From Bacteroidales bacterium (lineage in GTDB: Bacteria; Bacteroidota; Bacteroidia; Bacteroidales; UBA932): 46,183 nt of DNA. Positions 8,322-15,288 of the stretch are shown here, one piece after another. Position 1 is the first letter of the stretch, and every line of letters starts with the position of its first letter. Location: positions 1 to 46,183 of the forward strand of contig JAGCXV010000009.1 of the NCBI GenBank assembly GCA_017961175.1, in the 5' to 3' direction. Under the pieces are notes generated by a model that did no database searches, had not been told where the DNA came from, and saw only the letters and a list, made by a program, of their open reading frames with translations. The translations under genes were made by a program, and so were the position numbers.

Positions 8322-9671
8322 TCAAATGTGTCTTACAAACTTAAAAATACGGTTCCACCTGATACTCTGAGGGAAACTGCGGTACCTGTCTCTAGAGAAC
8401 CATATCAGGTACGGAGCACCTACTATATGGTCTTCCGGAACAAAGCCCCAATACCTGGAATCCAGAGAGTTGTGGCGGTTATCACCCATCATCCAGTAGT
8501 AATCCTGACGGAATGTATAGGTGGTGGTTTCCTGCCCGTTTATGAAGAATTTTCCATCTTTTTCCTCTAACGTATTCTCCTCATAAGATGTAATAATTCT
8601 GCGATAAAGGGAGATGTTTTTCCCATCCAGGGTAACAGTTGCTCCGGCCTGCGGAATCCAAATAGGACCGTAATTGTCCCTTGTCCATCTGCGAACAGTG
8701 TCGAACGGGAAAAGCATGAGCGGAGAATCCGGATAGTCCGGAGGATAGACGTCTATGTTTTCCTCGATCTTCAAAACTGCAGGGAAACGCGCGAACTGAG
8801 CTGCCTCCTCCTCTGTAAGGGAAATGTCCGGATAGCCTGGAAGAGATGGATCGAACTGGGCATCCTCAGGATTGATCCTCATATCGTCCAGGGTTATCTT
8901 GTTGATCGGATCTCCCTTTGTGATAACGGTATAGGAACTCTGCAGAGAGTTTCTCTGAGGCTCTTTCTTGCGGTTCACATAAACTGCTCCGTCTATAACC
9001 TGGAGAGTGTCCCCCGGAATTGCCACGCACCTCTTGACATAATTGTCTTTCTTGTCATTAGGACGTACGATTATAGGACCGTAAGCTGCAACCAGAGCTT
9101 CCCTGTCTCCTCCGTTCAGGCGCATCATCTGGTAATAGTCTGCCTGAGGAATCTGCTTGAGGACGGTGTCTCCGTGAGGGAAAGAGAACACTACGATATC
9201 GTAGCGCTTAACTTTCCCGAAACCTTTAAGTCTGCGGTATTTGTTCTGAATGAGGGTAGAATAGGATTCTCCACCGAAAATCGAGTTGTGGACCAGCGGA
9301 ACGGAAAGCGGAGTCTGCGGAATCTTAGGACCGTAAGCCACCTTGGAGACAAAGAGATAGTCTCCGGTGAACAGGGTCTTTTCCATAGACGGAGAAGGAA
9401 TGGTGAAAGCCTCGAACCAGAATATCTTTATCACCATAGCGGCAACTACGGCAAAGATACCGGCATCGAGCCAGTCCAGAAGGGTATCGGTGAAGTTACC
9501 CTTCTTCTCCTTCCGCCTCCAGAAAGCCCACTTAACCTTCTTGGTCACGTATAAATCGAAAATTACCGGCAAGCCCAAAAGCCACCAGTAATTTCCGAGC
9601 CATATGACCCACAAAAGGTAAAGTGTTCCCCAAAGGGCGAACTTAAACCATTTGTTCCGATAGAATCCCAT
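8322..9671 (-). CDS. lepB: Signal peptidase I
   Basis: Type I signal peptidase removes signal peptides from exported proteins at the outer face of the inner membrane, using a Ser-Lys dyad. At 449 residues it is longer than the enterobacterial enzyme, as usual in Bacteroidota. There are hydrophobic stretches at about 10-42 and 72-90. The nucleophile lies in IPSPSMEKTL (Ser95). The general base is Lys213 in YVKRCVAIPGD. Box E is MMGDNRHNSLDSRYWG near the C-terminus. A long insertion between the Lys box and box E (about residues 230-380) is rich in Pro, Asp and charged residues and is of unknown role. The gene follows rplT by 11 bp, so it belongs to the thrS-infC-rpmI-rplT transcript. No strong terminator follows. 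Confidence 0.96.
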   Translation of the reverse strand: MGFYRNKWFKFALWGTLYLLWVIWLGNYWWLLGLPVIFDLYVTKKVKWAFWRRKEKKGNFTDTLLDWLDAGIFAVVAAMVIKIFWFEAFTIPSPSMEKTLFTGDYLFVSKVAYGPKIPQTPLSVPLVHNSIFGGESYSTLIQNKYRRLKGFGKVKRYDIVVFSFPHGDTVLKQIPQADYYQMMRLNGGDREALVAAYGPIIVRPNDKKDNYVKRCVAIPGDTLQVIDGAVYVNRKKEPQRNSLQSSYTVITKGDPINKITLDDMRINPEDAQFDPSLPGYPDISLTEEEAAQFARFPAVLKIEENIDVYPPDYPDSPLMLFPFDTVRRWTRDNYGPIWIPQAGATVTLDGKNISLYRRIITSYEENTLEEKDGKFFINGQETTTYTFRQDYYWMMGDNRHNSLDSRYWGFVPEDHIVGAPYLIWFSRDRYRSFPQSIRWNRIFKFVRHI

Positions 9672-9682
9672 CTACGGTCATA

Positions 9683-10027
9683 TTAGTCCAAAGACTTTAC
9701 TACCTTCTCGAAAGCCTGAGGATTATTCATAGCCAGATCGGCCAGGACCTTACGGTTGAGGCTTACATTGTTCTTTGCAAGCTTGCCGATGAACTGGGAG
9801 TAATTCAGACCGTAAGCTCTTACGGCTGCGTTGATTCTCTGGATCCAGAGTACCCTGTAGTTCCTTTTCTTGTCCTTGCGGTCGTTGTAGGCGTGTGTCC
9901 AACCTTTCTCAAGGGTGTTCTTTGCTACGGTGTAGACGTTAGCCCTTGCGTGGAAGTTGCCTTTTGTCTGCTTTAAGATTTTCTTGCGTCTTGCTCTTGA
10001 CGCTACAGAATTTACACTTCTTGGCAT
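9683..10027 (-). CDS. rplT: 50S ribosomal protein bL20
   Basis: The 114-residue protein begins [20 protein letters not shown] and carries the conserved [20 protein letters not shown] and YGLNYSQFI blocks. bL20 is an early assembly protein of the 50S subunit and in many bacteria represses its own operon by binding mRNA that mimics its 23S rRNA site. It lies in the canonical order infC-rpmI-rplT. An 84-bp gap to rpmI carries an imperfect hairpin (10047-10083) that could be such a control site. Confidence 0.98.
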   Translation of the reverse strand: MPRSVNSVASRARRKKILKQTKGNFHARANVYTVAKNTLEKGWTHAYNDRKDKKRNYRVLWIQRINAAVRAYGLNYSQFIGKLAKNNVSLNRKVLADLAMNNPQAFEKVVKSLD

Positions 10028-10046
10028 AATTCATTGTTTTTGGAAG

Positions 10047-10083
10047 CCAGCGCTCTTCTCCAATAAGAGACTTGTTCTGCTGG
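10047..10083 (-). promoter_or_regulatory. Imperfect hairpin between rpmI and rplT
   Basis: Outer arms CCAGC (10047-10051) and GCTGG (10079-10083) enclose inner arms CTCTT (10053-10057) and AAGAG (10065-10069) with a 7-nt loop. One side has a 9-nt internal bulge. The position before rplT makes an L20-binding or processing site conceivable. No protein-binding motif is recognisable from sequence alone. Confidence 0.35.
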
Positions 10084-10111
10084 ACGTCCGGTTAATAATT
10101 TAGTTAACTGA

Positions 10112-10306
10112 TTAAGAGAGAATAAGCTGTTTAACTCTCTTCTCGTCACTGCCTGCGATAACACCGGAGTAAGCAAGATTTCTCTTGCGCTTGGTGGTCT
10201 TCTTAGTCAGAATATGACTGTGGTAGGCATGACGCCTTTTAATTTTACCCGAGCCAGTAAGCTCGAAACGCTTTTTGGCACTGGACTTGGTCTTTAATTT
10301 TGGCAT
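10112..10306 (-). CDS. rpmI: 50S ribosomal protein bL35
   Basis: The 64-residue, highly basic protein starts [21 protein letters not shown] and contains [22 protein letters not shown], the standard bL35 signature. An upstream in-frame ATG at 10333 would add nine residues and run into infC, so the ATG at 10306, which gives the family N-terminus, is preferred. It lies 4 bp after infC, implying coupled translation. Confidence 0.98.
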   Translation of the reverse strand: MPKLKTKSSAKKRFELTGSGKIKRRHAYHSHILTKKTTKRKRNLAYSGVIAGSDEKRVKQLILS

Positions 10307-10310
10307 ATCT

Positions 10311-10943
10311 TTACTTTTTTTTAATAGGTGCAATTATCATTGTCATCCTCTTTCCTTCAAGGAGTGGCATTTTTTCCGCCTTTCCGAACTCCTCAAGCTC
10401 TACGGCAAATCTCAGAAGGAGCTTCTCTCCCTGCTCCGAGAAAAGGATCGAGCGTCCCTTGAAAAACACGTACGCTTTCACCTTGTTGCCTTCCTTGAGG
10501 AAGTTCTTGGCGTGGTTCAGCTTAAACTGGAAGTCGTGCTCATCGGTCTGCGGACCGAAACGCAGTTCCTTGATCTCTGTCTTGGCTGCGTTGGCCTTCA
10601 TTTCCTTGGCCTTCTTCCTCTGCTGATAGAGATACTTCTGGTAATCTACTATCCTGCATACAGGAGGGGTTGCATTAGGCACAATCTCAACCAAATCAAG
10701 CTCCATTTCCTGGGCCATCTTCAATGCCTGAGCTATAGGGTAAATCTTCTGCTCCGGCACATTGTCTCCGACTACCCTGACTTCGGGTACTCTGATCTGC
10801 TCGTTGAAACGAGGGCCTTCTTCTTCCTTGCGGAAGTTTTTCTGCCCTTTCAAGCCTGGCTTTCCAGCTTGGTTAGCAGGCTTGTGGAATTGGTTGGTTC
10901 CCTGTGGCTTAAATCCACCGGAACGGGGTTTGAATGCTGCGAT
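10311..10943 (-). CDS. infC: Translation initiation factor IF-3, probable ATC start
   Basis: IF-3 keeps subunits apart and rejects non-canonical start codons. The N-domain ([20 protein letters not shown] and [21 protein letters not shown]), linker and C-domain ([25 protein letters not shown], ending [11 protein letters not shown]) are complete. No ATG exists upstream of the conserved region. The frame is open to a TAG at 10947-10949, and the codon at 10941-10943 is ATC, preceded by a perfect AGGAGG (10951-10956) with a 7-nt spacer. Starting there gives [14 protein letters not shown], like the basic N-terminal tails of other Bacteroidota IF-3 proteins, and a 210-residue protein. infC of E. coli starts at AUU and is autorepressed through it. 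A TTG at 10853 is the alternative (180 residues) but has no such ribosome site. It lies 30 bp after thrS. Confidence 0.9.
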   Translation of the reverse strand: MAAFKPRSGGFKPQGTNQFHKPANQAGKPGLKGQKNFRKEEEGPRFNEQIRVPEVRVVGDNVPEQKIYPIAQALKMAQEMELDLVEIVPNATPPVCRIVDYQKYLYQQRKKAKEMKANAAKTEIKELRFGPQTDEHDFQFKLNHAKNFLKEGNKVKAYVFFKGRSILFSEQGEKLLLRFAVELEEFGKAEKMPLLEGKRMTMIIAPIKKK

Positions 10944-10950
10944 ACGCTAT

Positions 10951-10956
10951 CCTCCT
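10951..10956 (-). promoter_or_regulatory. Perfect Shine-Dalgarno site deciding the infC start
   Basis: Minus-strand AGGAGG lies 7 nt upstream of the ATC codon at 10941-10943. It supports ATC as the infC initiation codon. Strong Shine-Dalgarno sites are otherwise almost absent in this window. Confidence 0.8.
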
Positions 10957-10973
10957 ATTTTAAGTTAAACATA

Positions 10974-12935
10974 TTATTCTGCAGGTTTAACCGGTTCTCC
11001 CAGTTCCTGCTTGATTTTTTCATTTATGAGAGCCGCAAAGTCTTCCACTTTCATAACTCCCAGATTCTGACCGCCTTGCTGCCTTACAGCCACGCATCCG
11101 GTCTCCATTTCCTTTTCACCGACAACCAGAAGATAAGGCATCTTTTTCAACTCGTTCTCCCTGATTCTCTTGCCTATAGTTTCGTTGCGGTCGTCTATGG
11201 AGGCGCGAATTTCGGAATTTTTTAGTGAATTGCAAACTTTTTTGGCAAAATCCACATATTTTTCTCCTACAGGCAGCACTACACACTGGTCCGGAGTCAG
11301 CCACAGAGGCAGATTTCCGGCGGTATGCTCCAGCAGAACGGCCACGAATCTCTCCATGGATCCGAATGGGGCCCTGTGGATCATGATCGGGCGGTGCTTG
11401 AGGTTATCGGCGCCGGTATACTCCAGACCGAACCTCTCAGGAAGGTTGTAGTCTACCTGGATGGTTCCAAGCTGCCACTGCCTTCCAAGGGCATCCTTAA
11501 CCATGAAGTCCAGCTTAGGACCGTAGAATGCGGCCTCGCCGTACTCGACCTTGGTCTTGAGGCCCTTCTCAGCTGCAGACTCTATGATGGCCTGCTCTGC
11601 CTTCTCCCAGTTCTCCTCGCTTCCTATGTACTTTGAGCGGTCAACCTTGTCGCGGAGAGAAACCTGAGCTGTGTACTGGTCAAACTTCAGAGTCTTGAAG
11701 ATATAGAGCACAATGTCTATAACCTTGCAGAACTCTTCCTTGAGCTGGTCTGGCCTTACGAACAGGTGAGCGTCGTCCTGGGTAAAACCGCGAACTCTTG
11801 TAAGTCCGTGAAGCTCACCGCTCTGCTCATATCTATAAACTGTTCCGAACTCAGCGAAGCGGAGCGGAAGATCCTTGTAGGAACGAGGCTTGGTCTTGTA
11901 GATCTCGCAGTGGTGAGGGCAGTTCATTGGCTTGAGCAGGAACTCCTCTCCCTCCTGCGGAGTGGTGATCGGACGGAAGGAATCCTTTCCGTACTTTGCC
12001 CAGTGTCCGCTGGTTACATAGAGCTCTTTCTGGCCTATGTGAGGAGTGATTACAGGAAGGTATCCGTAGTCGCTCTGTACTTTCCTCAGGAAGTTCTCCA
12101 GGCGGGTCCTCAGGGCTGCGCCCCTTGGAAGCCACAGAGGCAGGCCGGCTCCGACCTTCTGGCTGAATGCGAACAGCTCCAGGTCCTTGCCCAACTTGCG
12201 GTGGTCTCTCTTCTTGGCCTCTTCCAGAATCGTAAGATACTCGTCCAGCATGCTCTTCTTAGGGAAGGTGATACCGTAGATACGGGTAAGCTGCTTGCGC
12301 TTCTCGTCTCCTCTCCAGTAAGCTCCGGCGATGGATGTCAGCTTTATGGCCTTGATCATTGAGGTGGACATGATGTGCGGTCCACGGCAAAGATCCGTGA
12401 AGTTTCCGTTTGTATAGAAAGAAATCGATCCGTCCTTAAGTTCCCCGATGAGCTCTGTCTTGTACTCGTCTCCCTTTGCGGAGAAGTAGTCAAGAGCTTC
12501 CTGCTTAGGAACTTCCCGGCGAACATACTGCTCGCCTGTGCGTGCCAGCTCCAGCATCTTGTCTTCCACTTTCTTGAGGTCTGCCTCGGTGAGGGTCTTG
12601 TCTCCGAGGTCGACGTCATAATAGAAACCGCTGTCGATGGCCGGGCCAATTCCGAACTTCACGCCCGGATAAATGGCCTCCAGAGCCTCTGCCATAAGGT
12701 GAGACGAAGAATGCCAGAATGCCTTCTTTCCCTCGTCATCATCCCACTTGTGCAGGCGGATGGACGCATCGTTTTCAATTGGTGTGCGCAGGTCGGTAAC
12801 CTGGTCATTTACAGAGACAGACAACACCTCTGCCGCAAGACGGGGACTGATGCTCTCAGCAATCTGATAACCCGTAATGCCTTTTTCAAATTCTTTTACA
12901 CTCCCGTCCGGAAATGTAATCTTTACAATACTCAT
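10974..12935 (-). CDS. thrS: Threonyl-tRNA synthetase
   Basis: ThrRS charges tRNA-Thr and edits mischarged Ser. The 653-residue protein has an N-terminal TGS domain (1-60, [19 protein letters not shown]). The editing domain carries [24 protein letters not shown]. The class II core contains [10 protein letters not shown] (zinc and active-site residues) and [23 protein letters not shown]. The C-terminal anticodon-binding domain starts near [14 protein letters not shown]. It heads the thrS-infC-rpmI-rplT-lepB operon. Upstream is a good promoter (12998-13029), and the leader contains a 7-bp stem-loop (12961-12982) that could act in translational control as known for E. coli thrS. Confidence 0.98.
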   Translation of the reverse strand: MSIVKITFPDGSVKEFEKGITGYQIAESISPRLAAEVLSVSVNDQVTDLRTPIENDASIRLHKWDDDEGKKAFWHSSSHLMAEALEAIYPGVKFGIGPAIDSGFYYDVDLGDKTLTEADLKKVEDKMLELARTGEQYVRREVPKQEALDYFSAKGDEYKTELIGELKDGSISFYTNGNFTDLCRGPHIMSTSMIKAIKLTSIAGAYWRGDEKRKQLTRIYGITFPKKSMLDEYLTILEEAKKRDHRKLGKDLELFAFSQKVGAGLPLWLPRGAALRTRLENFLRKVQSDYGYLPVITPHIGQKELYVTSGHWAKYGKDSFRPITTPQEGEEFLLKPMNCPHHCEIYKTKPRSYKDLPLRFAEFGTVYRYEQSGELHGLTRVRGFTQDDAHLFVRPDQLKEEFCKVIDIVLYIFKTLKFDQYTAQVSLRDKVDRSKYIGSEENWEKAEQAIIESAAEKGLKTKVEYGEAAFYGPKLDFMVKDALGRQWQLGTIQVDYNLPERFGLEYTGADNLKHRPIMIHRAPFGSMERFVAVLLEHTAGNLPLWLTPDQCVVLPVGEKYVDFAKKVCNSLKNSEIRASIDDRNETIGKRIRENELKKMPYLLVVGEKEMETGCVAVRQQGGQNLGVMKVEDFAALINEKIKQELGEPVKPAE

Positions 12936-12960
12936 AGTGTATACCTTTAGTTAATTATCT

Positions 12961-12982
12961 CAAGTGCAATACATAGCACTTG
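12961..12982 (-). promoter_or_regulatory. Stem-loop in thrS leader
   Basis: A perfect 7-bp inverted repeat CAAGTGC / GCACTTG encloses an 8-nt loop, which on the mRNA strand reads UAUGUAUU. It lies 26 nt upstream of the thrS ATG, inside the predicted transcript. The loop contains UGU, a Thr anticodon, so an operator mimicking the tRNA anticodon arm is possible but unproven. Confidence 0.5.
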
Positions 12983-12997
12983 GCTTCAAATAGCCTG

Positions 12998-13029
12998 CAA
13001 ATCTACAAAATTTAATATCTTTGCACAAC
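12998..13029 (-). promoter_or_regulatory. Promoter of the thrS operon
   Basis: On the minus strand GTTG (13026-13029) is separated by 20 nt from TAGATTTG (12998-13005), an exact TAnnTTTG. The spacing matches the Bacteroidota -33/-7 promoter type. It overlaps a -7 box for the divergent DUF4199 gene. Confidence 0.65.
13016..13023 (+). promoter_or_regulatory. Probable -7 element for the DUF4199 gene
   Basis: TATCTTTG matches TAnnTTTG and lies 32 bp before the ATG at 13056. No clear -33 box is seen at the expected distance. It overlaps the divergent thrS promoter. Confidence 0.5.
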
Positions 13030-13055
13030 TTATTCATCCTAACATACCTTTTATT

Positions 13056-13610
13056 ATGGAAGAAAACGGAATGCAGACGGCAGAGCCCGTAAGCAAAGTC
13101 AACCTGGCAGCAGTGGAAGGCCTCAAGCTTGCGGCCATCAGTATCATCTTCATGCTGATATCTACCCTTATTCCACAGAACTTTACCGGGGGGATAATCG
13201 CGATAGTCATTTCTCTCCTCAAACTGGGTGCCACTATCACCTTCCTGTGGTTTGCCATGAAGAAATTCTCCGTTCGCAATGCTGCGGTCGAAGGTTTCAC
13301 AACTTATGGAAAGGTCTTCTCCTTCGGATTCCTGACCTCCCTTTTCTCAGGAATCATACTGGCTATATTCACCTTCGTCAACATGAAGTTCATCAGTCCG
13401 GAGAGCACGGAAGCCGCCAAGGAAGCCTATTTGACACAGTTGTCTGCAATGCCTACCATCGATCCTGTCTTCGTGGAGAAGTTTTCCAACAACCTGGAGG
13501 TATTTACATCCACAGGAACCTTGTTCATGGCAATTCTCTATGGAGTTATCTGGTCTCTTATCCTGGCATCTTCCACAAAGATCAACCCTGTAGGCAATTT
13601 CAACAACTAA
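13056..13610 (+). CDS. DUF4199 domain membrane protein
   Basis: The 184-residue protein has four hydrophobic segments: about 22-40, 44-66, 85-108 and 155-175. The overall pattern is that of DUF4199 proteins, small integral membrane proteins of Bacteroidota with no known biochemical role. A soluble loop of about 45 residues separates segments three and four. It lies 7 bp upstream of a glycosyltransferase gene; this DUF4199-glycosyltransferase pairing is frequent in the phylum and suggests one transcript and perhaps a joint envelope function (inference). Confidence 0.88.
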   Translation: MEENGMQTAEPVSKVNLAAVEGLKLAAISIIFMLISTLIPQNFTGGIIAIVISLLKLGATITFLWFAMKKFSVRNAAVEGFTTYGKVFSFGFLTSLFSGIILAIFTFVNMKFISPESTEAAKEAYLTQLSAMPTIDPVFVEKFSNNLEVFTSTGTLFMAILYGVIWSLILASSTKINPVGNFNN

Positions 13611-13617
13611 GCCCGAT

Positions 13618-14616
13618 ATGGACATTTCTATAGTCATAGCGCTGTACAACGAAAAGGAATCGCTGAGAGAACTGGTTTCCGGAATCAGGGAAACCCTGGA
13701 GGCCGCCTCCCTTTCCTATGAAATAATAATGGTCAACGACGGGAGTACGGACGGAAGCTGGGAGGAAATAGAAGCCATCGCCGCCGAGACCAACGCTGGT
13801 GGAAAGGAGATCCTGCACGGAATCTGCTTCAGGCGCAACTATGGAAAGAGCGCCGCCCTTTACTGCGGATTCGAGGCAGCCAAGGGAGATGTTGTCATCA
13901 CTATGGACGCCGACCTTCAGGACGACCCGAAAGAGATTCCGGAACTCTACCGCATGGTGAAAGAAGAAGGTTACGACCTGGTAAGTGGCTGGAAGAAGAA
14001 AAGATACGACAACAAACTTACAAAGAACATCCCTTCAAAGATATACAACGCCACCGCACGTTGGGTGACCAAGACCAAGCTCCACGACATGAACTGCGGC
14101 CTCAAGGCCTACAAAAACGAGGTGGTCAAGAACATCGAGGTCTATGGAGAGATGCACCGCTACATTCCTTTCCTTGCAAAGGAAGCCGGCTTTGCCAACA
14201 TCGGGGAAAAGGAAGTCCAGCACCACAAGCGCAAGTTCGGAAAGAGCAAGTTCGGCCTCAACCGCTTCATGAACGGATATCTGGACCTTCTGAGCCTATG
14301 GTTCCTTCAGAAGTTCGGCAAGAAGCCAATGCATCTTTTCGGCGTGTGGGGAACCCTGATGTTCCTCATCGGAGGAGCGATCGCCCTGTGGATCATCATC
14401 CGCAAACTCGTTCTCCAGCATATGATGCAGAGCCAGCTCAATACCCAGGGTTTCACAGATATTAAGATGAGGGCTGTTACAGACCAGCCGCTGTTCTACA
14501 TTGCTCTGGTGGTCATTGTTATAGGAGTGATGCTTTTCCTGACCGGCTTCATCGCCGAGCTCATAAGCCGCAATTCCACCCAGAGGAACACCTACAAAAT
14601 CCGCAAGCAGTTCTGA
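13618..14616 (+). CDS. Family 2 glycosyltransferase with two C-terminal membrane segments
   Basis: The N-terminal GT-A domain has NDGSTDGS at 40-47 and the metal-binding DADLQDDP at 97-104. Two membrane helices (about 238-265 and 290-317) follow. This is the architecture of dolichyl/undecaprenyl-phosphate sugar transferases of the DPM1/GtrB/ArnC type, which move a sugar from a nucleotide donor to a polyprenyl phosphate at the inner membrane. The acceptor and sugar cannot be read from sequence. Length (332) is usual. The last 25 bp overlap the 3' end of the convergent acyltransferase gene. Confidence 0.95.
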   Translation: MDISIVIALYNEKESLRELVSGIRETLEAASLSYEIIMVNDGSTDGSWEEIEAIAAETNAGGKEILHGICFRRNYGKSAALYCGFEAAKGDVVITMDADLQDDPKEIPELYRMVKEEGYDLVSGWKKKRYDNKLTKNIPSKIYNATARWVTKTKLHDMNCGLKAYKNEVVKNIEVYGEMHRYIPFLAKEAGFANIGEKEVQHHKRKFGKSKFGLNRFMNGYLDLLSLWFLQKFGKKPMHLFGVWGTLMFLIGGAIALWIIIRKLVLQHMMQSQLNTQGFTDIKMRAVTDQPLFYIALVVIVIGVMLFLTGFIAELISRNSTQRNTYKIRKQF

Positions 14617-15206
14617 TCCCCAATTGGTTTAGCGGGGATGCCGGCCACTGTTGATCCGGCAGGTATGTCTTTTGTCACGACAGCTCCTGCCGCAATCCTT
14701 GTATTGTCTCCGATCGAGATATCCCCTATAGCGATGCTGTGTGCCCCGAATTCGACACGGTTTCCTATTCTTGGAGCTCCTGAATCCGCCCGTCCTTTCC
14801 CCCCTACCGTAACCCCGTGGCGGATATAGACATTTTCCCCGCAAGAGGCTGGATAGAACACTATCCCGCCGGAATGAGCAATTGTAAATCGCCTGGGAAT
14901 ATGGAACTTGGAAGACATTTCTATACCATATTTAATCCTCAGATGATTCAGGTAAAGAAGATAGATATAATAGAACGGTCTCAAAAGTTTTACTCCATGC
15001 AGCCAGTAGCAGATCCTGTGATGGAAGATATACTTGTAAGGCGGTACAAGGAATATGTTGCGGAGAAAAGAGCCCCCGTAGTTTGGATTTAGGGCGTCAT
15101 CCCTCAGTTCACTCACAAGCATCCTGAATGTCAACCTGCCTTCCATAGCATGGCAAAAATATCTTTTCACCAGGATTTCAGAGTATTGAAACACATAATT
15201 CTCCAA
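14592..15206 (-). CDS. Serine acetyltransferase-like hexapeptide transferase
   Basis: The C-terminal half is a left-handed beta-helix built of hexapeptide repeats (GENVYIRHGVTVGGKG, IGNRVEFGAHSIAIGDISIGDNTRIAAGAVVTKDIPAGSTVAGIPAKPI). The histidines in IAHSGGIVF and IRHGVTVGG match the catalytic residues of serine O-acetyltransferase-type enzymes. The N-terminal part (about 30-100) is helical and tyrosine-rich, unlike full-length CysE, so the acceptor may be a sugar or another small molecule in surface polysaccharide synthesis. The start is uncertain: in-frame ATGs occur at 15206, 15146 (MEGRLTF) and 15122 (MLVSELRDD). The 3' end overlaps the convergent glycosyltransferase by 25 bp. Confidence 0.88.
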   Translation of the reverse strand: MENYVFQYSEILVKRYFCHAMEGRLTFRMLVSELRDDALNPNYGGSFLRNIFLVPPYKYIFHHRICYWLHGVKLLRPFYYIYLLYLNHLRIKYGIEMSSKFHIPRRFTIAHSGGIVFYPASCGENVYIRHGVTVGGKGRADSGAPRIGNRVEFGAHSIAIGDISIGDNTRIAAGAVVTKDIPAGSTVAGIPAKPIGDQNCLRIL

Positions 15207-15263
15207 TCGTACGGGAAGATTTTCACGATTCTGGAATCATCAATGATTGTCGGGCGATTTTAG

Positions 15264-15271
15264 TAAATTTG
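15264..15271 (+). promoter_or_regulatory. Probable -7 element for the nucleotidase gene
   Basis: TAAATTTG, an exact TAnnTTTG, lies 17 bp before the ATG at 15289. A -33 box at the right distance is not clear. Confidence 0.5.
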
Positions 15272-15288
15272 CATAGCAAAAGATTGTT

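Noticed and set aside
10311-10853. TTG start for infC
   Set aside because: It has no ribosome-binding site and removes the basic N-terminal tail; the ATC start with AGGAGG is better supported.
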